DNA from: Takifugu bimaculatus
Taxonomy: Eukaryota; Chordata; Actinopteri; Tetraodontiformes; Tetraodontidae
Direction: 5' to 3'
Assembly: GCA_004026145.2 (NCBI GenBank)
Contig: CP034980.1
Span: 10,643,649-10,707,648, forward strand
DNA: 64,000 nucleotides
Below, in pieces: positions 10,651-21,691 of the stretch. The notes under the pieces are model-generated. The model made no database searches and was not told the origin of the DNA. It saw only the letters and a list, made by a program, of their open reading frames with translations. Numbering within the stretch: the stretch's first letter is position 1; the number at the start of each line of letters is the position of its first letter. Made by a program: the position numbers and the translations under genes.

Positions 10651-11249
10651 GGCTGATTTCCTGGAATGAATGGCTCCATTTCTAGGGAAGCTGGGTGGGA
10701 CGTGAACTAAGAGAGACAGGCTTTAAATGAAGAAATGAGGTTAGAACACGGGGATCCTATTTATCTTCAAATAAAATAACCAGGACCAGCAAAATGCTTC
10801 TTGGCAAATGTATTTTTGGTAGGATAACACAGTTACAGTGTGACTAAATAATTAGCAGTTTTATTTTGTATCGATTTTACTGCCTTCCAGCATTCTACCG
10901 GATTTGACAAAGGTAAATGAATTATAAATCACAATTTGGTTTGGTTTTTCCAAAGTTGGAGGACCTTAGTTTATTTCTCATCTGCCTAAATGCCAGCCAA
11001 TGGGCTGAATCCCCTGAGTACTCAGCCAGAGTCCAAGCTGTGTTTTAGCTTGAAACAGAGCTGAGGGTTCAGGGCACAACCAAGAATTTGACCTGTATCC
11101 CATTTCAGGCCTGCTGACCACCAGACATGGTGCTTTAAGCACTGAATCCTCCATTACACACATTCGGATTTCGAGTATCTATACCAACAACGTCACCCGA
11201 GACCCCTGGATGACTCCAAGGAGACTAGTTTGCTTTTGTGAAATGCTTA
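10651..11249. other. No feature recognised
   Basis: Mixed composition with short frames only. I see no repeat family, RNA gene or coding motif that I can support. Confidence 0.4.
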
Positions 11250-11385
11250 AAGTCTCTTCCTGTTAAAGGTGAGTTTTTCCTGCCACTGTTGCTTGTTGGG
11301 GGTCAGGCCCTGGGATTCTGTGAAGCTCTTAGAGGCACTTTTGATTGTAACTGATGCTTTAGAAATAAAGATTGATTGGTTGAGA
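11250..11385 (+). mobile_element. Isolated L2 3' tail
   Basis: This fragment begins in the tcttcctgttaaagg block and runs through the gtcaggccctgggattctg block to aaataaagattgattgg. It is therefore only the final ~130 bp of an L2 insertion. Compared with the tails near 5400 it uses aggcacttttgattgtaac, a variant shared with the tail at 13160-13560, so those two belong to one subfamily. Confidence 0.75.
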
Positions 11386-11589
11386 CAGACAGACAGCAGC
11401 AAAACTGGTAAAAACTGGAGGCAATTTTGATTGGAACAGACGCTATATGAATATAATTGAATGATTTGTTAAATGATATGTCATCACAACTGAAATGCAA
11501 TTTCTGAGTCATCGGCATTAATTCACATTCCAAATATCTTCAAATGAAAGAATGCAGGCACATTTCTCATATATGGGCTTTTTATGTGT

Positions 11590-12130
11590 GTAAATTCTAT
11601 TTTACACAGTAATTTCCAAATGACATTTGCCCCATTTCAAGTCCACTTTGCTAAATATAGCAAAGTCATTCATTATTGTGTCCATAGTTGGAAGAGGACC
11701 AGGCACAGCTAACTCAACTGCCTCAGTAGCTCTTTCCCATCCAAATATCCCTGTCACGCTTCGGGAGCACAATCATTGGGTTTACCCATGGGGTGGGGCC
11801 CTCCACATGTTCTATAAACCCATGTCTATCAGTTATTTTGTTTTTTTTTCTTCAGCCTCCCTGAGTTTGTATAGAGTGGCTAAGTCACAGGTCCCACCTT
11901 TGTGTCTATCTACAAGCTGTATTGCTTGGCATTGAGGTTTCCCACTTCATTGAAGATATCATTTTGCAGACTGGATGGTCTTGAATGTCCACCACAGCTG
12001 AGAGATTTTCACCTATTTTCACCCCAATCTTCATGGCTGTCTTTTCCCCCAGGAGTTCTTGCCCGTTATGTTTGATGACAGTGAATTCTGCTAGTTTGTT
12101 GTGTTGCTGACCCATTTATCTGCTAGAGCC
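11590..12130 (-). pseudogene. Ty3/gypsy-like pol remnant (protease-RT linker and start of RT)
   Basis: On the minus strand, 12115-11906 reads LAEFTVIKHNGQELLGEKTA followed by MKIGV-KIGENLSAV, the linker between protease and RT in chromodomain-type gypsy elements. The next segment, in other frames down to about 11600, contains WRAPPHG (from a VEGPTPWVNP-type motif), PTMDTIMNDF and FSKVDLKWG, the RT region leading into the first catalytic aspartate. Several frameshifts and stops are visible, so the copy is dead. RNase H and integrase are not nearby, and no LTR was found. Confidence 0.7.
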
Positions 12131-13159
12131 TGACTGCTGTTCACTGAGTATGACTATAGGTTTGTTCTACCACATATGATATTTGATCTTTTCTGCCCTC
12201 GATCTGTCTCTCACAGCTTTGCCCTCATCTTTTTTCCCCTGATGTCCCTCCTGTGTTTGTGTGATACGATGAACAGTCTGTCTCTCTCTTTACATCAGCC
12301 AGTGACATGGCTGCCATCTGCTCCTCAACCCTTTCATTCTGTGAGGCATTATCCAACATGCATGGTGTGAGCTCACACATGTCTCTCCTTCATTAACTGT
12401 CATCATAGATGATCTGATTTTTAGTTACTCAGAATTGCTTCGTTCATCTTGTTCATCATTATCCTCCTGAATCTCTCTCAGCTTGTCTCGGATTTGGAGA
12501 AAATTGTTGCACTGTCTCACCTGGTTTCTGACACATTTCTGGAACAAAAGCTGCATTAACTTGTGTAATCAGCACCTCCGCCATGGAGCTGTGTCCATGT
12601 TTCACCTCTGAGGCAGAGAAAAGGGATGTAAAGAGGGGAGAAGGAAAAAAATATGAGCTGTTGGGAGAGCAGGTGTGATCAGAAGAGCTGTGTCTTCAAA
12701 AGCTTTTGGAACGAATAGCAGGTCACCTGACAGAGCCCTGGAGGTTGTTCCACCATTAAGTGCCTGAACAGACAGCTTTGGCAGGCAATGCTCATGTGTG
12801 GGACATAACAGACAAGGGGTACATGAGCACCAACAAGATGGTTCAACTAAGAGAGAGCAAATGCAGATGGTACTCTGTAGGTCAGCATAAAAGCCTTGAC
12901 GTTAATGTGAGCAGCTACAGATAGCCAGTGGCTGTCTCCTCAGCTGCAGCTTTATGTAGAGGTCTGACATTCTTGTGGCTGTTGGTGTGTGTGTTTACAT
13001 CTTAACGGTTTGTTAGATCCTGAAATTATTCCTCTAAGTATCTTGTTTACTTTAATATTAATAAAATAATTAATAAAATAGTTAAACAGAGCACCTCCTG
13101 GTGGTCTTACACTTGTAGCCATCATAACCCAATACATGACATGGACATACTGTATATAC
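12131..13159. other. No confident feature
   Basis: The part up to about 12560 may be further degraded gypsy sequence (minus strand), because it adjoins the pol remnant and has charged short frames, but no gag or zinc-knuckle motif could be confirmed. From 12560 to 13159 I recognise nothing. Confidence 0.35.
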
Positions 13160-13565
13160 TTGCACAGACAGGACCAGGTACTGGAGGCTGACTCCATCTC
13201 TATTATCATTTTCAAACCTTTCTCTTTGAGAAACATGATAGTCAGTAATTCTGTAGTTCCAGTTATTAGGGGAGGAGGAGGGGAGAGGAGAGAGGAGAGG
13301 AGATGAGATGACAGCCCTATCCAAGACATAATTATGTCCCCTCCCCTCCTCCTTCCCCTTCTTCTTCCTGTCTGCCCAGCCGGCCATCAGCATGATGACA
13401 TGAGCCTGGTCGTGCTCAAGTTTGTTCCTGTTGAAGGGGAGTTTTTCCTTGTAACTATTGCTTTTTGAGGGTCAGGCCCTGGGATTCTGTAGGGCTCTTA
13501 GAGGCACTTTTGATTGTAACAGATGCTTTAGAAATAAAGATTGATTGATTGAGACAGACAGCGAA
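13160..13565 (+). mobile_element. L2 LINE 3' end, diverged
   Basis: It carries the last codons of ORF2 in degraded form (ggaggctgactccatctcta, then tttctctttgagaaa), a purine-rich stretch where other copies have TCTCC units, and the tail block ending in aaataaagattgattgattg. The tail variant ggcacttttgattgtaacag matches the 11250 tail. It is older than the copies at 4508 and 34000, judging by substitutions and deletions. Confidence 0.7.
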
Positions 13566-16500
13566 ACTGGTAGTAAGTGTTTCTATTTTACACAAAGAGC
13601 TTCTGAGTATCACACGCTACAATTACAACAACATAGCTCTATGCACTGTTGTCACTACAGTTTGTAAATTTCATTAAAATGTGTCAGAATTCTCAGCTTT
13701 GGTCCAAAGCAGAAAAATGCACCTCACTATTGCAATAATGATATAATGACTAGACATATTAGTAACAGGTCAATAGGCCTGTAGGCAACAAAAACACATC
13801 TTTTGTAATAAGAAATTAGAACAAAGGCACATGTTCTGGCAGACTTACATGATTCCTTAAATAATCATCATGTGGAGCATCAAAAATCCTAAAACCAACA
13901 AAAATGGAAGATTAATCTTAAAAAAAAAAACCCAACATCCAAGTAAAAGTATGCAGCCAGCTGAGTACACATGACTCAGATTATCCCTGGAAACACACTT
14001 TTTCTAAAGAGAAGATGACAGGAGAGGCACACAGGTCTTCCCTGCACATGCAGAGCTTAGGGTGTGTAACGTGATGAAATCAAACGCCACTGAACTCTTA
14101 CATAAGTAGGGATGAAGTATTCATGATGAGCTGGCTCCACACAACTGGAGCTGGGAAGTCAGACATTCGTACAGCAAAGCAGGGATGTTTTTTGGGCATT
14201 AAAATTCAATTAGTTTTCAAAGCAGTGCAATTCTGTCCTGTTTCCTGGGTTACTGGTGCGTACATATAACAAACTCACACCGCACATCGACATTACTGAT
14301 AAGGTCAAAATAAAATAAAAGTGGCTGATTGTGACTGGACTACAAGTAAAATGAACAGAAGGTATTGTGGTCACAGCTACTGAGCCCACTGCTATGGGAG
14401 AAAAGCAGGCTCTGGTGTGAGTGGCTGACCAAAAAGACAGACAGTGGTGGTCTCCTGATGCCCTGGTGCGAGGTTCTGACCCCCTAAATGTCCAGGGCAG
14501 ATGAGTCTCCCTGACATGCCCTCTTCTCTTGTCCTGTATGTTGATGTGCACAGCTTCAACCAGCTGTACTCAGAATTTGACTCCTCCTCAACCCCAAGCA
14601 TTGATAGACATCTTCTCCGCAGGTTAATATGGCCCTTTTTTCCGTTCGACCTATTCCGTCACATAATAACCAACTGAAGTCAGGCAGCAGAGCAGCTTTC
14701 TAACAACAGAAAGATGGATGAGATTTCTGGAACCTTTATGCCTCACCCTCATGGTGATGTGAAGAGGCAGACAAGAGCCGTACGCTATAGGAAAGCTACA
14801 ACAGTAGCAGGTCTTCCATGCTACACTATATCCAATCATTACTAACCAGGACCTCTTTGTTGAAGTGGGTTGTATTGAAAAGTTTTGGGACACAGAATGG
14901 AACTACAATTTCTGAATGACTCCCGGAATATTGAAAAATCATACAGAGTGATGGTAGGTGCTTTGAGCCCCCATGATGTGACTGTACATGCATCAATTCC
15001 ATTCCAGTCCAACCACCACTATTGCTCTTTATAAACTAGTTGTGGCTGGTTGTGCAGAGAACTTGTGCTGTTGTCAACCGGTGTGAAGTGCACAAGCTGT
15101 GTACTGTTTCTGCTGCTGTCCCCATTGCACCCACACTCATAAAAGCACCAACTGTGGAAGATGTTTCTGACACTGCATGCCAGTTCCAGCATGTTTGTTA
15201 TTCCACACATGATGAGATGATGAGCATCGCTGCCACCCAGACCCCCAGTTTTTCCACCAAGTGCGGCTACAAAGACTTCAATCACAAAGACTGGCTTTCT
15301 TTTGTTCAACAAGCCGTGGAGGACGATGCATCCCAGGGAGGTAGCTAAAAACCCTTAAGCATCTGTGTATTGATTGATTGATTGAACTAAATCTATGCTT
15401 TTGGACAACAGGATTTCATTTTCACATTTCTTTAAAGGGAATTTCAAATTTAAAATAAAAGACTTGCTCCCAGATTCAATCTTGTGATCTGGCAGAAAGT
15501 TGCTGCAATGATAATCAGAGTTGTTTGTGTGAGAATAATTATTCTATTATTATCACTTAAAGGCATTTGTATGTTTAGCACCTAAGCAGATGAAGAAGAA
15601 ACAGAAACAGTGTTTTTCACCTTCCTTGATTTAATACACTTGTCCACAATACCAGATTTACTGTGAGACTGCTTATCTGAAACCTTGAGAGCCTCTAGTG
15701 AGTGGATGAAATACCACAAAGTGATAACAAGCTGATGTGAATAAATGGAGTAGGTTTGCAGTGGAGCAGCAGAACGATGGAGGGTGTTCCAGCGTGAACT
15801 GCTGTTCATTCTCACTTGCAAGGTTATCCGTGTGTCTGTGTCTTTTGTTGATTCACGCAGGGTTTTGCCGAGTTGCTCTGTTTCAACTCTAACATTTGAT
15901 AAGAGCTTTATAAGGTCAGAGGTCACATCAATGAGATATGGCAGAAAATTCCAAAGGATTCTGCAGAATATCTGACGGAGAAGTTTTGTAAACTGGGTCA
16001 AAGACACACGATGAGTAATATGAGGGATGAGAGCGCTGGACTGTGTAATGAGGAAAACCTGGTACAGAGGGTCAGGGGATGTGGATTTGAATACACAAGG
16101 GGATAGGAGGCGACAATTAGACACAGGTGAGTGGGACCGGGGCTTGAGAGGAAAGATGGAAAGAGAGGGAGGAGACAGAGACAAAGAAAGACAGAGGGAA
16201 GTGAAAAAGCAAAGACAAGTCTAGAAAATGACACAACATTAGCCACAAACAACACAGATCCTGACAGAATCCTCTGGCTATGAGGCAACCGTGCAACCAG
16301 TGTGAATGTTACACCTTAATGAAAAATGATAGGGATGATTTCACAGTCCAAAGGCACACAGACCTGTTGGCTCCACTAAACTCTTTTCTTTGATGCACAT
16401 CAACATGAATCATTTGCATGTACAGCTTTAATAATAACAGTTGAAATATAAATAATTTAAAGCTCTGTAGGTTTTAATCCTGTCAGAATACGATGAATCA

Positions 16501-16632
16501 TTCAACATGTTACAGACTTGTGTGTGTATTTATGGGTCTTTGTGTTTGATCTCCACTGTGAGAAAAATTATTGTTGTTGTTATTGTTATTGTTACTATTA
16601 GCGTTTAAATGCTATGATGAGTAGATTTAGAG
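13566..16632. other. Apparently unique sequence with two unexplained open frames
   Basis: No repeat family was recognised. Two open frames are longer than chance suggests but match nothing I know: 15040-15348 on the plus strand (102 residues) and 16184-15582 on the minus strand (200 residues). A gattgattgattga run near 15367 may be a lone LINE tail. A microsatellite-like ttgttgttattgtta stretch is at 16570. Confidence 0.35.
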
Positions 16633-17806
16633 CAGGGGTGGGGAACCCTTTTCATATCGAGGGCCATTTCAATTTTTATAAAGTCCTCCGAGGGCCATAC
16701 TATTATGAACACATACCTAGGGATGCAAAAAAAAGACCAAAAAAAAGAGTCTATAACCACTGTGTTACTAAGTCTCATGATTGCTGCATTTGAGTTTGAA
16801 TTATTTATTTAGCACACATGCATATAAAATCACCAAATAAATAGAATAAAATGACAAGTAAAATATGTTTTCATGATCATACAAAATAAAAAGAGGTGCA
16901 GAGTTGAGGCAAGAGACCCGTAAGGGCCTGTTCGAGGCCTCTACTCACAAAAACTGCAATACAACAAGATAATCAAGAAAATAAATGAAAAAGAAAGAAA
17001 GATAAAGACAATAACAACAACAACAACAACTAGAAAGCACTCGGAGAGCGCAGACCTCCGCCAAGCGCAACAATTCCTGGCATATTGTGATTTCCACCAT
17101 AAATATTAGTCCCACATATACTTTGACTACATATTTAGATTCCTTGACCATAAAAACATACCGTTAACCACTGGAATCATAACGATATATGTCTTAGTTC
17201 AATAGTTATTCACGAAAAGAAATTCACGCTTTGAAACAATTTTACTTTGTCCGGCGCGAGCGCCTCAGCGGCGGCTACGAGGCGCGTTCACGAACTCTCC
17301 TTCGGCGTGAGGTTTCAGCTTCGTGGCTATTAATTCACTCACCACAAAACTTGCACGCATAATATTCTGTCGGTACATGGTCGTGTGAAAGCTGCTTGTT
17401 GAGCCTCCAAACTCCGGCGAAGAGCGTTAATTTTATCCAAACTCATCTGTCCTTTCAACTCATAGAGTTTAGCGTGTTTCGCTAGGCATTATTCGTCCGT
17501 GTCAATCAGTCCAGCCCACTACGTACCTCACATGCTGTGTTCACTGACCCTGACCTTGACTCGGACATAACATAACCGTCTGTTTTATCTCAGAAAACAG
17601 GAAAATATTTCCTCGTTACGAAAGAAATTTCAGGATACGAAAGGCAAAAATACGCTACCGCTGCTACTCGCAGCTCGCGGAGTTTAGCGAACGGTCCCAC
17701 TGTATAAGTGCACATATAAAATATAAAAATCTTATTGCGTTGCGGGCCGGTAGAAATGGTCTCACGGGCCGTATACGGCCCGGAGGCCGGAGGTTCCCCA
17801 CCCCTG
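16633..17806. mobile_element. Non-autonomous hAT element with TIRs and 8-bp target duplication
   Basis: The left end reads CAGGGGTGGGGAACC and the right end is its exact reverse complement for 15 bp. The element is flanked on both sides by the identical octamer atttagag (16625-16632 and 17807-17814), the target size of hAT transposons. The CAGGGGTG start and the nearby ggccatttc and gggccgtat motifs are typical of hAT-Charlie-like ends. The 1174-bp interior has no transposase frame; it is AT-rich on the left with a GC-rich block at 17250-17330. It therefore must have moved with a transposase made elsewhere. Confidence 0.93.
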
Positions 17807-17814
17807 ATTTAGAG

Positions 17815-17935
17815 TGTTTAAGGAATGTTGTTGAAAGAGAGGAATATGTGAATGTTTGACAAGTAGATTTGAAGTGTCTGAGGAATGTTGTTAAGAAAGA
17901 GGAATATGTGAATGTTTTACAAAAGTGTTGCTTAC
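17815..17935. repeat. Two-copy tandem repeat of about 63 bp
   Basis: Two neighbouring units share aggaatgttgttgaaagaga / aggaatgttgttaagaaaga and gaggaatatgtgaatgttt. They lie directly behind the right end of the hAT element, and the first unit begins within the duplicated target octamer. Confidence 0.7.
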
Positions 17936-18436
17936 AACCGAAACCAGCACTCGGATGTAACCTGTTCCTTAAAGATAAGAGGAGTTGTAAGGATAAAGGA
18001 AGTTGTAAAGATGGGAGAAGTAGATAGAAGACAAGGAATCGTGAGGTCCTGATTGACATAAATCTTGTGTGCACCAAATAAAAGAGGCGAGCGAGCAGCA
18101 GACGAGCAGAGTTGACAGAGGAAGCTTGGACTGCTGCTCAGCTCTCCCTTGCAAGGACTCCAGTTGTTTGTGTGGTTTGTCTGAGTAAAAACAAGAGTAA
18201 AGAACAGCGCCGGTACAAACTTCACCCTCATACCATCCATTTCCAGGGTGGATTTACTGTTGGATTCAGCAGCGTCCCCATGAGCTGCATCTCTTTTGAT
18301 CAACCTGTTTCTTGCAGAAGACACTAACAAGCAGCAGCTTGCACCAATGCCTGAGCGGTGAAATCTCACAACTTGTGAAGAGTCAGAAGTGTTAGATGAG
18401 ACAAATGATCAATCCAGTGTGAGCCATCAAGGTGAT
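17936..18436 (+). other. Possible LTR-like fragment
   Basis: A caaataaaagagg polyadenylation signal near 18076 is followed by GC-richer sequence, then a GT-rich stretch (ttgtttgtgtggtttgtctg). This order resembles the R-U5 part of an LTR. I found no TG/CA ends or target duplication, so this is only a suggestion. Confidence 0.25.
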
Positions 18437-19054
18437 GTTGGATCGCAATACCTCTCGTATGTCACTGCTAATCCGCGTGTTCTTTGAATGAAGACTTCAA
18501 GAAGAAAAATGCCAATTTCAAAATGTATTTAGCAAATAGTACCAATTCAAGATACAAATATTACAGAGCCCCGGGCCAGTTCATAACCCTACAATAACAG
18601 AGTCAATTGCGAGGGCATAAAGTCTGACAATCTAACTATCCCTTGACCCAATCTTTTATAGAAACATATATGTAAATTATTGATGCTAATTCAGTCCAAT
18701 CCAGTCCTTCTTCTTGGATGACCTCGTCTTTTTCTTCCCGTCCCATTGGATGCTGACAGAGTCCTTGTTTTCCGTTGTTTCCCAAATGGCCAGGCCAAAG
18801 TTCACATTCTTCCTGCAGATGAGCTTATCAAGACCACCATGCTGTCCCATTTTACGACGTATGCTTAACACCTCCAGCCTGATTGTCTCCTGCTGATTAC
18901 AACTATCTAAACAACAATCATGTCAAGGAAGGGTCAACTGACCTTTATTACACTTACTAAACATTCTACCATTCCTAACTTCTAAAGTGCTTCTAACAGA
19001 AAACAGAAACATATGGTACAACACATGATAATAAAATAAACACAATTCTCTTCA
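18437..19054. repeat. ~618-bp interspersed repeat, copy A
   Basis: This block is close to identical, in the same orientation, to 35357-35974. Both begin GTTGGATCGCA and end cacaattctctt(c/t)a, and similarity stops sharply at both points. On the minus strand there is a TTTATTTTATTA stretch near one end. Size and sharp ends suit a solo LTR or a short non-autonomous element. Copy B has AGGT on both sides; copy A has no convincing target duplication. Confidence 0.75.
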
Positions 19055-21691
19055 ATGAGGGGTTCTGATGTTGACAGACCTAAAACCCCCCAGTCAACCC
19101 TGGAACATCACCGAGGATGCTTTTGAGCACACTTGAGAAGTATCTTAAAACCTCTCTGTGGAGTAGATGTCTAAATGCTTTTTTTTTTTAGACAGCTCTT
19201 TGGAAAGAACTGGATATTTGGGGCGGGGGAGAGGGGTTGTTTTTTTCTTAAGCTATGGTTCCATTAACCAGACTCCCTTTGTGTCTTGCAGGAACACTGA
19301 CTGTTATAGAGCCACTTCTCTTCCCTCTGTAAACTCTGTAACTTAGATGTCTGAGTGCTATTCTCAGCGTCTACCTGTCTGAACCTGTAAATGGCATTTA
19401 GCTCCTTGCAGCATTTTACTTCATACTTAATTAACTCCAATTCCACTTCTGCTGTGTTTACTCCAAGCTTCTCCAACCTGTTGACCATTCTACCACTGTG
19501 TCCTGGCCTGCGTTTGGGTGCTGTTCAACCCCTGTTTCGTAACACCCTCAGTTGTGCACAATAAAGACTTTTGCTCAAGAAACAACAGGAAAACTTGGTT
19601 AATTCAGCACATTGCATATTTTCTCGTGAGGATTATTCCCAAGCTAAAGGGGGAAAAGTAAAGGAAACATGCAGCATTTTCCAACTTTGATATATTGTAT
19701 ATATATATACACACACTTTTTAAAATAAAAAATGAATTCATGCAGCCACCATCAATGTTGCCTTGAACATGCAGCACATGAACAGGTTGTGTTTTCTGCC
19801 CAACCGTTTTACTGCACCGTCACTGTGAGAGCCTTTAAAGGAGAGAGACATTGAAGAGAACACTGAGCTACCCGCAGCATGAGCAAAGCCATATGCTGGA
19901 CTAATTCTGCCAAGAAAAGACAAAAGGAAATAGAGGAATAGAGAAGGGAGGGAAAACAATGTTGGAAAAGATGGACTATGATGTTTTGGAAGAGTAATGT
20001 GGTTTGAAAGTTGATTGAGGAAAGATTGGCTGTCTCGAATGAGGGGTGACCGTTAGCTGAAATCCGATGTTACATTTCAGGTAATTAGAGACTGAGGAGG
20101 AAAAATCAGGGCACTTTATTCTATGTCTTTGTCAGGGGAAGATGAAGAGAAGAGAGGACAAAATGGGAAATGGTAGCACAGGAATGAGGGAAGAGGGGGA
20201 AGGTTTGTCGTCTGTTTGTGGATGGATGTTTGCTGAATAATCAATCGCTGAATGAATAAAGGTGGAAAAAACAGTTAGTCTTCTCTTCCCTGATGGGAGA
20301 ATGCTGTTCTTATAACTGCTTCTGTCATCTGGTCCCCTGAAGCCTTCAGATAGAAGGTTGTTGCTCTGCTAAATGTTAGCAATGCCTGAATGATTTAGTA
20401 GGAATGTGAGATTACTGCTTTGCAGATATTCCTGCCACTGCTCGTAACTTTATCTTCCCTCAACACTTTGCAGTGCTTTGTTTTCAGGAGCCAGAACTCT
20501 GCTAAAATGAGGCGAACCCAAGTTTCTGTTGTCAAATCCTTTTGCATTGACCTCTTCTATTCCTTTTTTCTAGAAGCTTGTTGATCAGAAGATATTATCT
20601 GCCACCAACACACCTGCTTTTCAGCCACTGAGTCACTGAGTAAAAATGAAACATCGACTTATGTTCAAAGTTGTTGTTTTTTTTTTTTTTGTTATAATAT
20701 AAAATCGTGTAAGATTTTAGAAATTGACCATTTAAATTTGATTTATCATTATTAAACCAACAAAACATTCTCATTTCAAACAATATTTTGATGTAAATCT
20801 TGAATTAGGCAAAATATATTCTCACAACCATTGAAAAAAGAAATTGTCAAACATTTTGTCTATAATTTGTTGTCTACAATGGTCTCATGGAGACATTCTA
20901 TGTAAGGCCACAGACATCTGGATGGGTTAAAACTCAGTTGCTAAGCAGCACAGTCTGACTCTCATCCCATTTTCAAAGGCAGAATTATTAGAGACTGACT
21001 AATGTCTTCTCTCTGTCTGACATATAGATCCATTAGTGTCTGTGGGTCTTTAGAGGCCAACCATCTATGTGCAAACCCTTAAAAGTGAAAGAAACAAAAA
21101 CTAAATACTAGCCTTCCTGTTCGATAAAGCTAGCATTAATGTTGACACAGATGTGTTCTTACTCTTGCTGCTCTAGGATCAGATTGCTGAGGGACTCCTG
21201 TGGGGCACCTGGTCTCTCCAACCTTATTGATCTGGTCTTTTATGTATGTCCTATTTTCACTAGTCTTGCTGTTTTTGGTTATACGTAAGTACGTATGTTG
21301 TTCAACAGTGGGAATCCGCAATGCTCTATAAAATACTATCCAACTTAAAACTGCACCCAAACAAGCTACAAAATACACAAGTGCTAAGTCTATAAAAAGA
21401 AAAGAAAACAAACAAAAAAAAAGTACTGTAGTGCAAAAAATTAGTTGCCACCTGTAGGATGGAGTATTCCCAAGGCAACATTTGACAAACCCATGGCTGA
21501 ACCTTGGCCCCAGTGTCTACTAAATCCCTCTCATAACTTTTGTAAGCCCATGTATGGTAACAAAGCCTGCTAGTACTGCATCTTATTTTAGTAGCTATTT
21601 ACGTGATGAATAAATTGATTATTCGCAGGTCTTTGATAAATCATCTATCAAAAACATCAAAGCAGAGTTTTAATATTAAAAGTCTATATTT
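19055..21691. other. Apparently unique sequence, no gene recognised
   Basis: It contains poly-T or AT-rich runs (19180, 20673) and a tatatatatacacacac stretch near 19698. All reading frames are short. I see no domain, RNA gene or repeat family. Confidence 0.4.

Noticed and set aside
16097..16160. LTR suggestion from gacaattagacacaggtgag and the similar stretch near 2450
   Set aside because: A short shared motif only; no ends, signals or duplication could be found.
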